Of a DNA stretch of 64,000 nucleotides, positions 1 to 9,537 are shown piece by piece (positions within the stretch are counted from its first letter, which is position 1; the number at the start of each line of letters is the position of its first letter). Position numbers and translations under genes: made by a program. This DNA comes from Planctomycetaceae bacterium. Lineage in GTDB: Bacteria; Planctomycetota; Phycisphaerae; Tepidisphaerales; Tepidisphaeraceae. The notes under the pieces were generated by a model. The model was given only the letters and a program-made list of their open reading frames with translations. It did not search any database and was not told where the DNA came from. Where the stretch lies: positions 1-64,000 of the forward strand of contig JAIYCY010000031.1 of assembly GCA_027487775.1 (NCBI GenBank), written 5' to 3'.

Positions 1-133
1 ACAGCATGATCAATGTGTAACAGCATGATCAATGTGTAACAGCATGATCAATGTGTAACAGCATGATCAATGTGTAACAGCATGATCAATGTGTGACAGC
101 ATGATCAATGTGTAACAGCATGATCAATGTGTG
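1..133. repeat. Tandem 19-bp direct repeat, seven copies
   Basis: Seven head-to-tail copies of acagcatgatcaatgtgta occupy 1-19, 20-38, 39-57, 58-76, 77-95, 96-114 and 115-133. The only difference is the last base, which is G in copies five and seven. Each copy holds the palindrome TGATCA. There are no spacers, so this is not CRISPR. The array starts at the window edge and may continue beyond it. The stop codon and last residues of ilvD lie inside the last copy. Confidence 0.95.
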
Positions 134-1791
134 ACAGCGCCGAAGCAGGCGGGGCCGACGAGGCGGGCGTATTTGCCGAGAACGCTGTGGACGTATCGCG
201 GTTCGGGGGCTTTCCATGTCGCGCGTCGCTTGGCGAGTTCCTCGTCGGAGACCAGGAGGTTGATGGTGCCGGCGTCGGCGTCGATGTCGAGGATGTCTCC
301 GTCGCGCACAAGCGCGATGGGCCCGCCGACTTGGGCTTCCGGGCCGATGTGCCCGATGCAGAGACCCCGCGTACCGCCGCTAAATCGACCATCGGTGATG
401 AGACAAACGTCGTAGCCGAGGCCCTGCCCATAGATGGCGGCAGTCACTGCGAGCATTTCGCGCATGCCTGGTCCGCCTTTGGGTCCTTCGTAGCGGATGA
501 TGACGACATCGCCCTTCCTGATCTGCTGAGCCTGAACAGCGGCCATGCAGGCTTCTTCGCCGTCGAAGACGCGTGCGGGTCCGCGATGTTTGAGGTTGCT
601 GATCCCTGCGACTTTGATGACGCATCCTTCCGGGGAAAAGTTACCGCGCAACATTTTCAGGCCTCCGGTCGAACGAATGGGATTGGAGACCGGACGGATG
701 ACGTCCTGATCGGCGCCGGGGACTTTGAATGCTGCGAGGTTTTCGCGATGCGTCTTGCCGGTGACGGTGAGGCAATCGCCATGGAGGAGGCCGGCCTCAA
801 GAAGCGCCTTAAGCACGGCGGGAGGTCCGCCGACATTAAACAGATCGACGGCTGTGTACTTTCCGCCGGGGGTCATATCGACGAAGTGAGGCGTGCGTTG
901 ACAAATGCGATCGATGTCATCGAGCGTAAGCGTGAGTCCCGCTTCGTGCGCGATAGCGGGCAGATGCAGGAAAATGTTGGTCGATCCGCCGGTGCATGCC
1001 GCAATGGCGACGGCATTTTCGAAGGCCTCGCGTGTGAGGATGTCGCGTGGACGGATGTTTTTCTCGAGCAGATGTAGAACGGCATGGCCGGACTTTTCTG
1101 CAAAGGCGTCGCGGCCCAATTCGATTGCAGGCGGACCGCTGGATCCGGGCAGCGCGAGCCCGATGGCTTCTGCGACGCACGCCATCGTGTTGGCCGTGAA
1201 TTGTCCACCACAACTTCCTGCCGACGGACAGGCGACGCATTCGAGTTCATAGAGTTCTTCATCGGTCATTTTGCCTTGGGCGTGTGCGCCGACAGCTTCG
1301 TAGACATCGATGATCGTGACGTCGCGTCCCTTGAACTTTCCGGGGAGAATGGTTCCGCCGTAAAGAAACACGCTCGGCAGGTTGAGTCGCGCCATGGCCA
1401 TCATGGTGCCCGGCAGGCTCTTGTCGCACCCTGCCAGACCGACGAGGGCGTCGTAGCCGTGTGCGTGCATCATGAGTTCGATCGAATCTGCGATGACTTC
1501 GCGGCTGACGAGCGAAGCCTTCATGCCTTCGTGTCCCATACCGATGCCGTCCGAGACCGCGATGGTGACGAATTCGCGTGGCGTCCCGCCGGCGGCCTTC
1601 ACGCCACGGTGGGCGGCCTTGGCTTGTCGATCGAGTGTGAGGTTGCAGGGCGTGGCTTCATTCCAAGTTGAGGCGATGCCTACCCAGGGTTTGTAGATGT
1701 CTTCATCGGTGAGTCCCATGGCGCGGAAGAAGGCGCGCTGGGGTGCACGACGCGGGCCGTCAGTCACTACGGAAGACTTGGGTCGGTTCAT
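124..1791 (-). CDS. ilvD: Dihydroxy-acid dehydratase
   Basis: Catalyses dehydration of 2,3-dihydroxy acids to 2-keto acids, the common third step of valine, leucine and isoleucine synthesis, in the cytoplasm. The 555-residue length is typical for the IlvD/Edd family. Fe-S ligand motifs are visible: a Cys near residue 49, AGCDKS around Cys122 and [15 protein letters not shown] around Cys194. The C-terminal [10 protein letters not shown] stretch is also typical. The start is the ATG at 1791. The gene lies 11 bp downstream of the polyprenyl synthetase on the same strand, suggesting co-transcription. The last three codons and the stop fall in the 19-bp repeat array, so the array may have replaced or extended the original 3' end. 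Confidence 0.97.
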   Translation of the reverse strand: MNRPKSSVVTDGPRRAPQRAFFRAMGLTDEDIYKPWVGIASTWNEATPCNLTLDRQAKAAHRGVKAAGGTPREFVTIAVSDGIGMGHEGMKASLVSREVIADSIELMMHAHGYDALVGLAGCDKSLPGTMMAMARLNLPSVFLYGGTILPGKFKGRDVTIIDVYEAVGAHAQGKMTDEELYELECVACPSAGSCGGQFTANTMACVAEAIGLALPGSSGPPAIELGRDAFAEKSGHAVLHLLEKNIRPRDILTREAFENAVAIAACTGGSTNIFLHLPAIAHEAGLTLTLDDIDRICQRTPHFVDMTPGGKYTAVDLFNVGGPPAVLKALLEAGLLHGDCLTVTGKTHRENLAAFKVPGADQDVIRPVSNPIRSTGGLKMLRGNFSPEGCVIKVAGISNLKHRGPARVFDGEEACMAAVQAQQIRKGDVVIIRYEGPKGGPGMREMLAVTAAIYGQGLGYDVCLITDGRFSGGTRGLCIGHIGPEAQVGGPIALVRDGDILDIDADAGTINLLVSDEELAKRRATWKAPEPRYVHSVLGKYARLVGPACFGAVTH

Positions 1792-1802
1792 GGATGAGAT
1801 GT

Positions 1803-2951
1803 CTAAGCCGAGTGGGCATTTGACGCAAGGACCGGATCGACCGGAGCGAAATATGTCACGCGTAGCGTCGAAAGCAGGCCGGACAGTCCACCGCGCAGAC
1901 GATCCGGCAGTGCATCATCCGACGCCGCTTTGGAAGCCGACTCAAGCAATTCGCCGATCAGCTTATGGGTTGGGTTCATCGCACCGCGGTGCAACAACTC
2001 GGCCCGCATCAGTTCGGCAAGCTGAACCGCGTGGCCGTTCCCGTTGACGATCTCCGCGAGCCTTCGGTCGAACTCCGATCGCTCGATGTCGTCGAGTCCG
2101 AGGCGATGTCTGACGAGCGTGACCGTGCGCTTGCCCTGCACGAGGTCAGATCCTTCGTGACATTCGGCGGCGAGATCGAGCAGATCATTCTGAAGCTGAT
2201 AAGCCTGACCGATCGCAAGTGCGAACCGACTCACCGCATCGCAGGCCCGCTCGTCGAGCCGCGCAAGGATCGCACCGGAGAGCATCGGCCCTTCAAACGT
2301 GTAGGCGGCGGTCTTCCAGACATATTCGCGGAGGAGCGTTTGCTCATCGATCGCATCAAAGTCCGCCTGCCCGAGAAGGATGTCGGTGGCCTGACCGAGT
2401 CCGGTCATCATCGAGACGCGCGAGAAAAGTTTTAGAAGTGGACGCAGTCGTTCGGCATCGACATCAAGATCATGAAGGATCGCATGGCTAGCGCCATAGA
2501 GGAGATCGCCCGCGACGATGGCGAGATTCAGGCCCGTCAACCGCGCATGATTCTCATCGGCGGACTCTTCGGGCTTAAGACTGACATGGAGCGCCGGGCG
2601 ATCGCGACGGCGATCGGATGCGTCGATGATGTCATCGTGAATCAGCAGGAACGCGTGGAACAACTCCCAAGCGGCGGCGACGTCGAGGGCCGGATTGGTC
2701 AAATTCGGTTCCGCATCCGAAGATTCGATTCTGCGCTCTGTCGAGAGCAGGTTGTGATCGGTCAAAGAATCAGAGGCAAGGCCATACGTCCAAAGCACCA
2801 ACTGCGGGCGGATGCGTTTCCCGCCATCGAGCAGGTAGTCGAGGATGTGTCCGCTAAGCGTATCAACACCCTTATCCGCGAGGAGTCGCTTTGCATGGTG
2901 AAGCACGCGGCTCTCTACCGAGCGGAGTTGGTTGTCGCTGATCAGCTTCAA
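1803..2951 (-). CDS. Polyprenyl (isoprenyl) diphosphate synthetase family protein
   Basis: Trans-isoprenyl diphosphate synthase that would condense IPP with an allylic diphosphate to build quinone or lipid-carrier side chains. GGKRIRP (residues 43-49), the first Asp-rich motif DDIID (106-110) and a second motif NDLLD (255-259) are visible. The second motif has Asn in place of the first Asp, a change also seen in active homologues. The 382-residue length is somewhat longer than the usual 320-350. The start appears to be TTG at 2951, with GGAAGG about a dozen bases upstream; no ATG lies near the N-terminus. Chain length cannot be read with confidence. ilvD follows 11 bp downstream. Confidence 0.9.
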   Translation of the reverse strand: MKLISDNQLRSVESRVLHHAKRLLADKGVDTLSGHILDYLLDGGKRIRPQLVLWTYGLASDSLTDHNLLSTERRIESSDAEPNLTNPALDVAAAWELFHAFLLIHDDIIDASDRRRDRPALHVSLKPEESADENHARLTGLNLAIVAGDLLYGASHAILHDLDVDAERLRPLLKLFSRVSMMTGLGQATDILLGQADFDAIDEQTLLREYVWKTAAYTFEGPMLSGAILARLDERACDAVSRFALAIGQAYQLQNDLLDLAAECHEGSDLVQGKRTVTLVRHRLGLDDIERSEFDRRLAEIVNGNGHAVQLAELMRAELLHRGAMNPTHKLIGELLESASKAASDDALPDRLRGGLSGLLSTLRVTYFAPVDPVLASNAHSA

Positions 2952-3049
2952 TGAATCACACTGCCTTCCCAGAGAGCGTCACATATCATTGACTCAATAT
3001 ACGCTCAAAGGCAAATCTGTGGGACTTTCATTTACTTCTGGAGATTGAA

Positions 3050-3493
3050 TTAACGTCCCTCTTGCGTCAGAAACGAGCGCACATCCTGCAGAAGAGATCG
3101 GGCGGTCTGGAAAGTGAGCCGTTCGTAAGCTTGATCAAAGGGCAGAAAGTCGTGTCCCACGTGTTCGCTGCTGAGTCGGACGGATCTGTGGTGAATGCGG
3201 GCAAGAAAGAAGGCGACGGTTTTATGGACGATGCCGTGTCGGTTGCTTTTAAAGAAGTATTCGACCTCCCGGGCGAAACCGGGGACCGTATCAAAGGTTT
3301 GGATTCCAGTCTCCTCAAAGAGTTCCCGACGGGCGGCGGTGAGATCGACTTCGCCGGGTTCGACGTGTCCCTTGGGGTAATCCCAGTGCCGGCCGTAATC
3401 GAGCAGGAGAAACTCGCGATCATGACCGGCATCTCGGGCGATGTCATCTTCGATAAAGACGACAAAACCGGCAGATCGCTCGTGCCTGAGCAT
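3050..3493 (-). CDS. Nudix hydrolase, Ap4A-hydrolase type
   Basis: A 147-residue Nudix protein. The complete Nudix box GX5EX7REUXEEXGU is present at residues 42-64, with REL and EETGI at its core. The preceding WDYPKGHVEPGE resembles asymmetric diadenosine tetraphosphatases (NUDT2 type), so hydrolysis of Ap4A or a related dinucleotide is the likely activity. Substrate choice within Nudix proteins is not secure from sequence. It lies about 80 bp downstream of the lipoprotein hydrolase on the same strand. Confidence 0.88.
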   Translation of the reverse strand: MLRHERSAGFVVFIEDDIARDAGHDREFLLLDYGRHWDYPKGHVEPGEVDLTAARRELFEETGIQTFDTVPGFAREVEYFFKSNRHGIVHKTVAFFLARIHHRSVRLSSEHVGHDFLPFDQAYERLTFQTARSLLQDVRSFLTQEGR

Positions 3494-3572
3494 GTTGGAG
3501 ATGGTAGCCGTTTTGGGGATTCACCGACAATCCAGTCGATCAAACCGACAAGCGGTTTTTGGATAATGTCTC

Positions 3573-4391
3573 TCAATCCTGACTTAGCGTTGCGAGCAGT
3601 CGACTCAGGGTCGTCCGATCCAGCGGGGCAAAATGATCGCCGGCGAGTTCGACTGCGACCAACCTTTGGATTGATGCCTCGGGCAGCCGCGCAATCATGT
3701 TCGCATCGAATCCGCCGTGACCTGCCGCACTTGTGCGAACGCCGTCGTATGTTCCAAACGTCGAACATCGCCACTTCAGGAAGGTCACATCACCGGTTGA
3801 ATGCGTGTAGAGCAATCGTCCATTGATGCGACCGAGCGCAGGTCCGATGTCGTAACCCGGCGAGACCGAAGGTTGCAGCAATAGAACGTCTCCCACTTCA
3901 ACGCCCTCTGGTAAGCGCCGCAACGCCCCAAGCACGACACCACCGCCGGCGCTATGGGCAATCAGATCGATCTTTCGCTTCGGATCGCGTGCGAGCGTGT
4001 CGAGGAGCAACCTCGCCAGTCGATCTTCCGCACGCTCGTGCACCTTTCGGTCGCTAAAGTTCATCACGAACATCGGCCCGGGCATTCCCCATCTGAATCG
4101 ATAAACCCGATCCGCGTTAGGTGCCGCCTCTGACGGGGCTGATCTCCTGGCTGATTCAATTTCTCTCACGACCGGCTCGACATTTCGATACCAGGGTCCG
4201 TCTCCTCCCGCGCCGTGCACGAAGACCATCGCGATGTCAGGGGGAAGTGCGTCGCCAGTCCGGACCTGTCGCGCCCCACCGCAACCCGCCGACATTGTCA
4301 CAACGGCGGACAGTCCAGCCACCCAGATCGCCAGCATCCATCGCTCCCACGATGCCGATCGAGCCCACACAGATGTCACAAAACAACGCAT
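3573..4391 (-). CDS. Alpha/beta-hydrolase family lipoprotein
   Basis: The N-terminus has a hydrophobic stretch ending in the lipobox-like MSAGC, so the protein is probably lipid-anchored. A second Met at residue 19 (codon at 4335-4337) gives a more compact signal peptide and may be the true start. The mature part has an HGAGGDGPW segment typical of an oxyanion-hole strand and a nucleophile elbow HSAGGG (GXSXG) near residue 145, followed by a likely Asp/His region. This is a serine hydrolase or esterase fold of unknown substrate. Its 5' end faces the divergent PEP-CTERM gene at 4498. Confidence 0.75.
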   Translation of the reverse strand: MRCFVTSVWARSASWERWMLAIWVAGLSAVVTMSAGCGGARQVRTGDALPPDIAMVFVHGAGGDGPWYRNVEPVVREIESARRSAPSEAAPNADRVYRFRWGMPGPMFVMNFSDRKVHERAEDRLARLLLDTLARDPKRKIDLIAHSAGGGVVLGALRRLPEGVEVGDVLLLQPSVSPGYDIGPALGRINGRLLYTHSTGDVTFLKWRCSTFGTYDGVRTSAAGHGGFDANMIARLPEASIQRLVAVELAGDHFAPLDRTTLSRLLATLSQD

Positions 4392-4497
4392 CGACGATTG
4401 GATCGGTCAGAATGGGAATCAGGGTCGAGTTTTCCGGTCGAAACATGGGGTGGACACCATGTAAACTGCTCTTGTCTTCCGGAGGATAACAAGTCTG

Positions 4498-6867
4498 ATG
4501 CCCCACGCCCGAACCTCTCTCGTGCTCGCTGCCGCGAGCGTCGCAGGCTGTTTTGTGTCGATTGCTTCCGCCGCAGGAGGAACGACCGCACCAGAGCAGT
4601 CGCTTCGTGAAACTGGGTCGCTCGATTCCGACCGTGTCCTACACGCGCCGGTCATGCCGCAACTCGTTGGCGGGCTGCGTGTGGATCCCGGCCTTTCGTC
4701 GGTTCGGATGAATCCGAATGCCCGGACGCTCTCGGCCTTTCCGTTGGTCACCCCAGTGGTCGGATTTCGTCCGCTCGTGGGGATGACGCTCACCGATTTC
4801 CAGGGTCCGAACGATTTCGCCTTCACGTCGATTCAATCCTTTACGCGGGTGGGCAACACGCTCCCGCGGAATGGCACGGAACAGACAATCCTCGCCACGC
4901 TCGACTCCGGCGGACAGTCGCACATCATCAGCGCCGCCAACGCTGAGATCATCGACCTCCTCGGTGCCAATCGCGACGGCGCATACTCCGTCGTCGTCCA
5001 GGGCGCATCGGGTCAGGAAGAACTCGACATCTCAGATGCACTTGGCGTATGGGTCACCGGCGCGGCCAATCTCAATGCCGGCCCCACCCTCTCCGCCCCG
5101 GCGCTCAGCTATGTCGGTCAGTACCGAACCTCGATCCTCACCGCCCAGCCCGGCTCCTTGCTCCCAAACATCGTCGGTGTCCCCATGTTCGCGCAGTATC
5201 GCGTCAACATCTCCAACACCCAGACTCGCCGATTCCAGGCACCTGAAGGCACCGTCCGTTCGCCTCACATCACGTTCAATCAAATCAACTCGTCCGTCTC
5301 CACCACCACCTATCCGCAAAACCTCAGCATCAGCCTTCTCGACGTAAACAACTCCGCCACCAGTCAGCCCGCCTTTTTCCCTGACTTGGGCGGAAGCATC
5401 CAGAATCTGAACAACAATCCACAGCTGCCCACGTTCTGGGCCTTTCCGTTCGCCAACGCAACCGTGACGCACACCACCGGCACACAGACCGACCAGTTCC
5501 TCTTCGACACCGGCGCACAGGTCACCGTCCTTTCCGAAGAGATGGCCGATCAAGTCGGCTTCGACGTCGGCGTGGACGCGCCCGATTTCTTTGTCGACGT
5601 CCTCGGTGTCGGCGGCATCACACAAGTACCCGGATTCTTCATGCAGCGTCTCGAACTCTCCGTCACGGGCGGATCGTTCGTCGCACACGACGTGCCCGTG
5701 CTGGTCCTGAACATCACCGACCCCCGCGACGCCGTCGGCTTTGTCCCCGGCATCCTCGGCATGAATCTTTTTTCCGATCGCGACCTCTCGATCAATCTCA
5801 GCCCGTCGAATCCGAGCGTGAGGATGAGTCTGCCCATCACGCCGCAATGGACACGCACCACAAACGGCGTCTGGAGCGCCGACAGCCATTGGTCGCTCGG
5901 CTCGCCCGACGGCGTCGACGGCAAGGCCAACTTCCTCGGCGCAATCAACGCCCCCACGAGTGTCACGGTTGATAGCAACTTCACCGTCGGTCGAATGATC
6001 TTCGACAACAACAACGCCTATACGCTCACAGGACCCGGCGAGATCACTTTCACCTCACTCGGCCGCCCGTCGCTGATTCGCAGTGTCACCGGCAATCACG
6101 TCATTCAATCAAAACTCAACTTCGACGCACGTCAACAGATCGAAGTCTCGACCGGAGCGTCCCTCAGTCTCACCGGCGACACCACCTCGCCGCTCACCGC
6201 ACTGACCAAGCTCGGCCCGGGCCTCGTGAACATGAAGGCTGTCCGCACCGAATCACTCACCGTCAGCGCGGGCACCGTTCGCGTCCTGGCGGGGGCGGGC
6301 AGTGCCTCAACCAGTCGCGTCGCGTCGCTTTCGATCCAATCGGGAGCATCACTCGATCTCACCGACTCACGACTCATCATCGATTACGCCGGCGCTTCGC
6401 CGTTGAACGCGGTCAAGACGCTCGTCGCAGGCGGCCTCCTGACCAGCAACCTGCTGAACAGCAATCGCGGGATCGGTTACGCGGAAGCTTCGTCGCTCGG
6501 CCTGACCAGTTTCGGCGGGATCGCCGTCGATACATCGTCCGTGCTCGTCCGCATGACGCTGCTGGGCGACACCGACCTCAACGGCTCGGTCAACTTCACC
6601 GACCTGCTCGCCCTTGCGCGTGCCTACAACGGATCGGGCTCCTGGATCAATGGCGATTCGAATGCCGACGGCACGATCGGATTCACGGATCTGCTCGCGT
6701 TGTCCCGTAACTACAACCTCAGCCTCGCTGAAGACGGCTCGACGCTTCCGATCGGCACGTCGAGTTTCGCAGTCGACTGGGCGCTTGCCATCTCGATGGT
6801 TCCCGAGCCCGCCAGCCTCGGCGTTGTTGCGTGCGCTGGGCTTCTGATCTCCCGACGTCGCCGTTAA
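4498..6867 (+). CDS. Exported bilobed aspartic-protease-like protein with dockerin and PEP-CTERM tail
   Basis: A 789-residue exported protein. A signal peptide covers residues 1 to about 26. Two Asp-protease signatures appear: LDSGGQSHIIS (Asp136) and FDTGAQVTVLS (Asp337). A hydrophobic ILGMNLF flap-like element lies near residue 420. This suggests a pepsin/retropepsin-type two-lobe enzyme. Residues about 450-680 resemble the beta-rich autotransporter-like filler common in planctomycete surface proteins. Residues 686-740 hold a dockerin type I pair (GDTDLNGSVNFTDL and GDSNADGTIGFTDL). VPEPASLG, a hydrophobic helix and RRRR close the protein as a PEP-CTERM sorting signal. GGAGGAT sits 9 bp before the ATG. 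Catalysis is inferred. Confidence 0.8.
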   Translation: MPHARTSLVLAAASVAGCFVSIASAAGGTTAPEQSLRETGSLDSDRVLHAPVMPQLVGGLRVDPGLSSVRMNPNARTLSAFPLVTPVVGFRPLVGMTLTDFQGPNDFAFTSIQSFTRVGNTLPRNGTEQTILATLDSGGQSHIISAANAEIIDLLGANRDGAYSVVVQGASGQEELDISDALGVWVTGAANLNAGPTLSAPALSYVGQYRTSILTAQPGSLLPNIVGVPMFAQYRVNISNTQTRRFQAPEGTVRSPHITFNQINSSVSTTTYPQNLSISLLDVNNSATSQPAFFPDLGGSIQNLNNNPQLPTFWAFPFANATVTHTTGTQTDQFLFDTGAQVTVLSEEMADQVGFDVGVDAPDFFVDVLGVGGITQVPGFFMQRLELSVTGGSFVAHDVPVLVLNITDPRDAVGFVPGILGMNLFSDRDLSINLSPSNPSVRMSLPITPQWTRTTNGVWSADSHWSLGSPDGVDGKANFLGAINAPTSVTVDSNFTVGRMIFDNNNAYTLTGPGEITFTSLGRPSLIRSVTGNHVIQSKLNFDARQQIEVSTGASLSLTGDTTSPLTALTKLGPGLVNMKAVRTESLTVSAGTVRVLAGAGSASTSRVASLSIQSGASLDLTDSRLIIDYAGASPLNAVKTLVAGGLLTSNLLNSNRGIGYAEASSLGLTSFGGIAVDTSSVLVRMTLLGDTDLNGSVNFTDLLALARAYNGSGSWINGDSNADGTIGFTDLLALSRNYNLSLAEDGSTLPIGTSSFAVDWALAISMVPEPASLGVVACAGLLISRRRR

Positions 6868-6877
6868 ACTCTGCACC

Positions 6878-7075
6878 ATGCCGCGATACGAAGTTCCACC
6901 CAACACCGGAAAAGTTCGCGTCGTCATGGGACTCGCGGGCACGTACGCCGTCTGGAACGGCAAAATCGGGAAGAATCAGTTCCGCATCCACGTGCGGAAG
7001 CGCGAGACTGCCGAGCAAATCGCGCAAATCATCAATCGCCGCGAGCACGACGGCGCGGTGGATGTCTACGAGTGA
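6878..7075 (+). CDS. Small hypothetical protein, 65 residues
   Basis: I do not recognise this protein. It begins with MPRYEVPPNTGKVRV, is charged and soluble, and has no signal peptide or membrane segment. It starts 10 bp after the stop of the PEP-CTERM protease-like gene, so it is probably read from the same transcript. Its codon use resembles that of its neighbours (mostly G or C at third positions), which supports it being real. Confidence 0.55.
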   Translation: MPRYEVPPNTGKVRVVMGLAGTYAVWNGKIGKNQFRIHVRKRETAEQIAQIINRREHDGAVDVYE

Positions 7076-7148
7076 TGCGTCCCTTCACGCGGCAAACGGG
7101 CCGACCCATCCGGAGATATCGATTGACCAGTCAGGACTGAGCCAGTGA

Positions 7149-7958
7149 TCAATCAATTTTGAATGTGCGCGGATCGACCTCGGCCTTGGGATGCTTGGGA
7201 TTCATCGATTTCAGCGTCTGCACGAGGATGTCGCTGACGAGCCAGTTGCGGTACCACTTTCGGTCGGCGGGGATGATGTGCCACGGCGCGTGCGGCGTGC
7301 TGGTCGCAGACAAAAGCTGGGTGTAAGCGTTCATGTATTTGTCCCAATCGCGACGGCTGTCCAAGTCTCCTGGATTGAACTTCCACCACTTCTTCGGATC
7401 CTGCTGTCGCGCAATGAGTCGCTCGCGTTGTTCGTCCTTGGAGATGTGCAAGAAGAGCTTGACGATGGTCGTTCCTTCATCGCTCAGCATCTTCTCGAAT
7501 GCATTGATGTGTTCGAAGCGCTGCCTCGCTCGGTCAGGATCGATCCATTGTCGAACCACCGGGACTAACACGTCTTCGTAGTGAGAGCGATTGAAGATGC
7601 CGATCATCCCGCGTGGCGGACATCGAAGATGCACGCGCCATAGGTAATCCTGCGCCAGTTCGTTCGATGTCGGGGCCTTGAAGGAATGAACCATGCATCC
7701 CTGCGGATTAATTCCGCTGAACACAAACTCGATCGTACCGTCCTTGCCGCCAGCATCCATCGCCTGCAACACCACCAGCAGTGATCGCTTGCCTTCGGCG
7801 TACAGAACCTCCTGAAGCTGGTCGAGTTTCTCGAGGTTTTTCTTTGCGGCATCCAAGCCCTGCTCTTTGTCCTTGAATCGACCGCTGAAGTCGGTCGGAA
7901 TCTTGGACAGATCGAGCTTTGCCTTCGGCTTCACGACGGTGTGCGTGGTCGAGTTCAT
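7149..7958 (-). CDS. Polyphosphate kinase 2 family (polyphosphate:nucleotide phosphotransferase)
   Basis: A 269-residue single-domain PPK2. It carries a Walker A element AMDAGGKDGT (residues 66-75), the downstream NRSHYEDVLVPVV segment and the WWKFNPGDLDSR(R)DW lid region typical of the family. It transfers phosphate between polyphosphate and nucleoside di- or monophosphates. The start is placed at the ATG of MNSTTHTVVK because the further upstream reading frame is not PPK2-like. With ppk1 (37.4 kb) and ppa (27.2 kb) it forms a polyphosphate toolkit scattered over the window. Subclass and preferred nucleotide are not assigned. Confidence 0.92.
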   Translation of the reverse strand: MNSTTHTVVKPKAKLDLSKIPTDFSGRFKDKEQGLDAAKKNLEKLDQLQEVLYAEGKRSLLVVLQAMDAGGKDGTIEFVFSGINPQGCMVHSFKAPTSNELAQDYLWRVHLRCPPRGMIGIFNRSHYEDVLVPVVRQWIDPDRARQRFEHINAFEKMLSDEGTTIVKLFLHISKDEQRERLIARQQDPKKWWKFNPGDLDSRRDWDKYMNAYTQLLSATSTPHAPWHIIPADRKWYRNWLVSDILVQTLKSMNPKHPKAEVDPRTFKID

Positions 7959-8060
7959 TGCGTCATACTCTAATCTCCTTCCACCCAACTCGCGATGAAT
8001 TGAGTGCAAGCGGGGGGCGAATGGCTCGAAATCGGCGCTTTGAAGGGATACCGTTGCGTC

Positions 8061-9281
8061 ATGGCATCGAAAATTCCAGAAGCGGCGACATCGACGCTCG
8101 ACCGATTGATCGAACAAGCCGCCGCCCGGGCGGTATCGATCAGACATAGGATTCACGCGCGACCCGAGATCGCCTACGAAGAATTCGAAACTGCAAGTGT
8201 GATCCGGAGCGAACTTGTCCGGCTCGGCATTGCACCGATCACCGACGTACCGAATGCCCCGACGGCGACCCTCGCCGTCATCGGCGATGTGAGCAAGCCT
8301 TGCGTTGCGTTGCGGGCGGACATTGATGCGCTTCCGATCCGCGAGCAGACCCATCTGCCCTACGCATCGACGATCGAAGGCAGGATGCACGCATGCGGGC
8401 ACGATGGCCATACCGCCGGCCTGCTCGCGACGGCGGCGGTGTTGAAGGAGATTGCGTCCGAGCTACCCGTGTGCGTCAAGCTGATTTTTCAGCCCGCCGA
8501 GGAAGGCGGAGCCGGGGCTGAGCGACTGGTCCGCGCTGGCATTCTTGATGCGACCGATCGCTTCGGTCCTGATGTCCGATCGATCTACGGACTCCACGGC
8601 TGGCCTGGCTTGCCAGCACACGTCATCAGCACACGGCCCGGCCCGATGCTCGCCGCCACCGACACGTTTGCGATCACGATCGTCGGTCGAGGAACGCACG
8701 GCGCGTATCCACACTGCGGACGCGATCCGATCATCGCGGCAGCGGAGCTTGTCATGAGTCTGCAGGTGATCGTCGCGCGTGAACTCGATCCGACCGAGCC
8801 GGGCGTCGTCACCGTGGGAAAGCTGCATGCCGGAACGGCGGTCAATGTCATTCCCGACGAAGCGCACCTGGAAGGGACCATCCGCACGCTCACGCGTGAG
8901 AGCCGCAAGAATCTTCGGGACGCCGTCGCGCGACGAGCCGAGGCGGTGGCCAGGGCGCACGGCTGCGAGGCGAAGATCACGCTGCGTGACGGATATCCGT
9001 CAACGATCAATGATCCGGCAGCGACCGCGTTCGTCGAGGGCATCGCGCGTGATGTGTTTGGCCCGGCCATGTGCATACCAGCGGCCAGGCCTTCGATGGG
9101 CGGGGAGGATTTTGCCTATTACCTTGAGCGTGTGCCGGGCTGCTTTTTCATGGTGGGCGTGCGGCCCGAGGGTCAGACCGACTATCCGCCGTTACATTCC
9201 GATCGGTACGACTTCAATGACGCGGTGCTTCCGACATGCGTCCGGATGTTCATCGAAATCGCCCGTCGCGGCGGAGCGTGA
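8061..9281 (+). CDS. M20-family amidohydrolase / metallopeptidase
   Basis: A 406-residue M20D-type zinc amidohydrolase of the hippurate hydrolase / N-acyl-L-amino acid amidohydrolase group. Metal-site motifs are visible: RADIDALPI, MHACGHDGHTA (about residue 109), FQPAEEGGAGA and a C-terminal GGEDFAYY. It would release amino acids or similar compounds from N-acyl conjugates in the cytoplasm. The ATG at 8061 follows AAGGGATAC and is preferred to an in-frame ATG at 8004. It is divergent from the PPK2 gene, with about 100 bp between them. The true substrate is unknown. Confidence 0.9.
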   Translation: MASKIPEAATSTLDRLIEQAAARAVSIRHRIHARPEIAYEEFETASVIRSELVRLGIAPITDVPNAPTATLAVIGDVSKPCVALRADIDALPIREQTHLPYASTIEGRMHACGHDGHTAGLLATAAVLKEIASELPVCVKLIFQPAEEGGAGAERLVRAGILDATDRFGPDVRSIYGLHGWPGLPAHVISTRPGPMLAATDTFAITIVGRGTHGAYPHCGRDPIIAAAELVMSLQVIVARELDPTEPGVVTVGKLHAGTAVNVIPDEAHLEGTIRTLTRESRKNLRDAVARRAEAVARAHGCEAKITLRDGYPSTINDPAATAFVEGIARDVFGPAMCIPAARPSMGGEDFAYYLERVPGCFFMVGVRPEGQTDYPPLHSDRYDFNDAVLPTCVRMFIEIARRGGA

Positions 9282-9443
9282 TAGCGGATCGAGTTGATGC
9301 TCGTGTTGAAAACTGTCGAAGCCAGCAAGAGCGACGAGCGTGTCTTGATTGGCTCCCGAGCGACCGCGCACTGGCGTAAGTGGAGGCAAAGGCCGACAGC
9401 GCGAATGAAAAGCAAGTGAATGAGTTGAAGCGAACGAATGAAA

Positions 9444-9472
9444 GAGGCCCACGACTTTTGGTCGTGGGCCTC
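9444..9472. terminator. Bidirectional intrinsic terminator hairpin
   Basis: A perfect 12-bp stem GAGGCCCACGAC / GTCGTGGGCCTC encloses a 5-nt loop TTTTG. It lies between the 3' end of the plus-strand amidohydrolase (9281) and the 3' end of the minus-strand PEP-CTERM gene (9538). On the minus strand it is followed by TTTC. It probably terminates the minus-strand gene and may serve both. Confidence 0.8.
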
Positions 9473-9537
9473 GATCGATTTTGAGTTGGGATTAGAGACT
9501 TCGCAGATGAGCGAAAGACTCAGTCCGAGGGGGCGAT

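Noticed and set aside
1-133. CRISPR array
   Set aside because: The repeats are head-to-tail without spacers and there are no cas genes.
127-1077. Long plus-strand frame opposite ilvD
   Set aside because: It is the mirror of a well-conserved ilvD gene; GC-rich DNA gives long antisense frames. The same applies to frames opposite thiC, ppk1, hom, smc and others.
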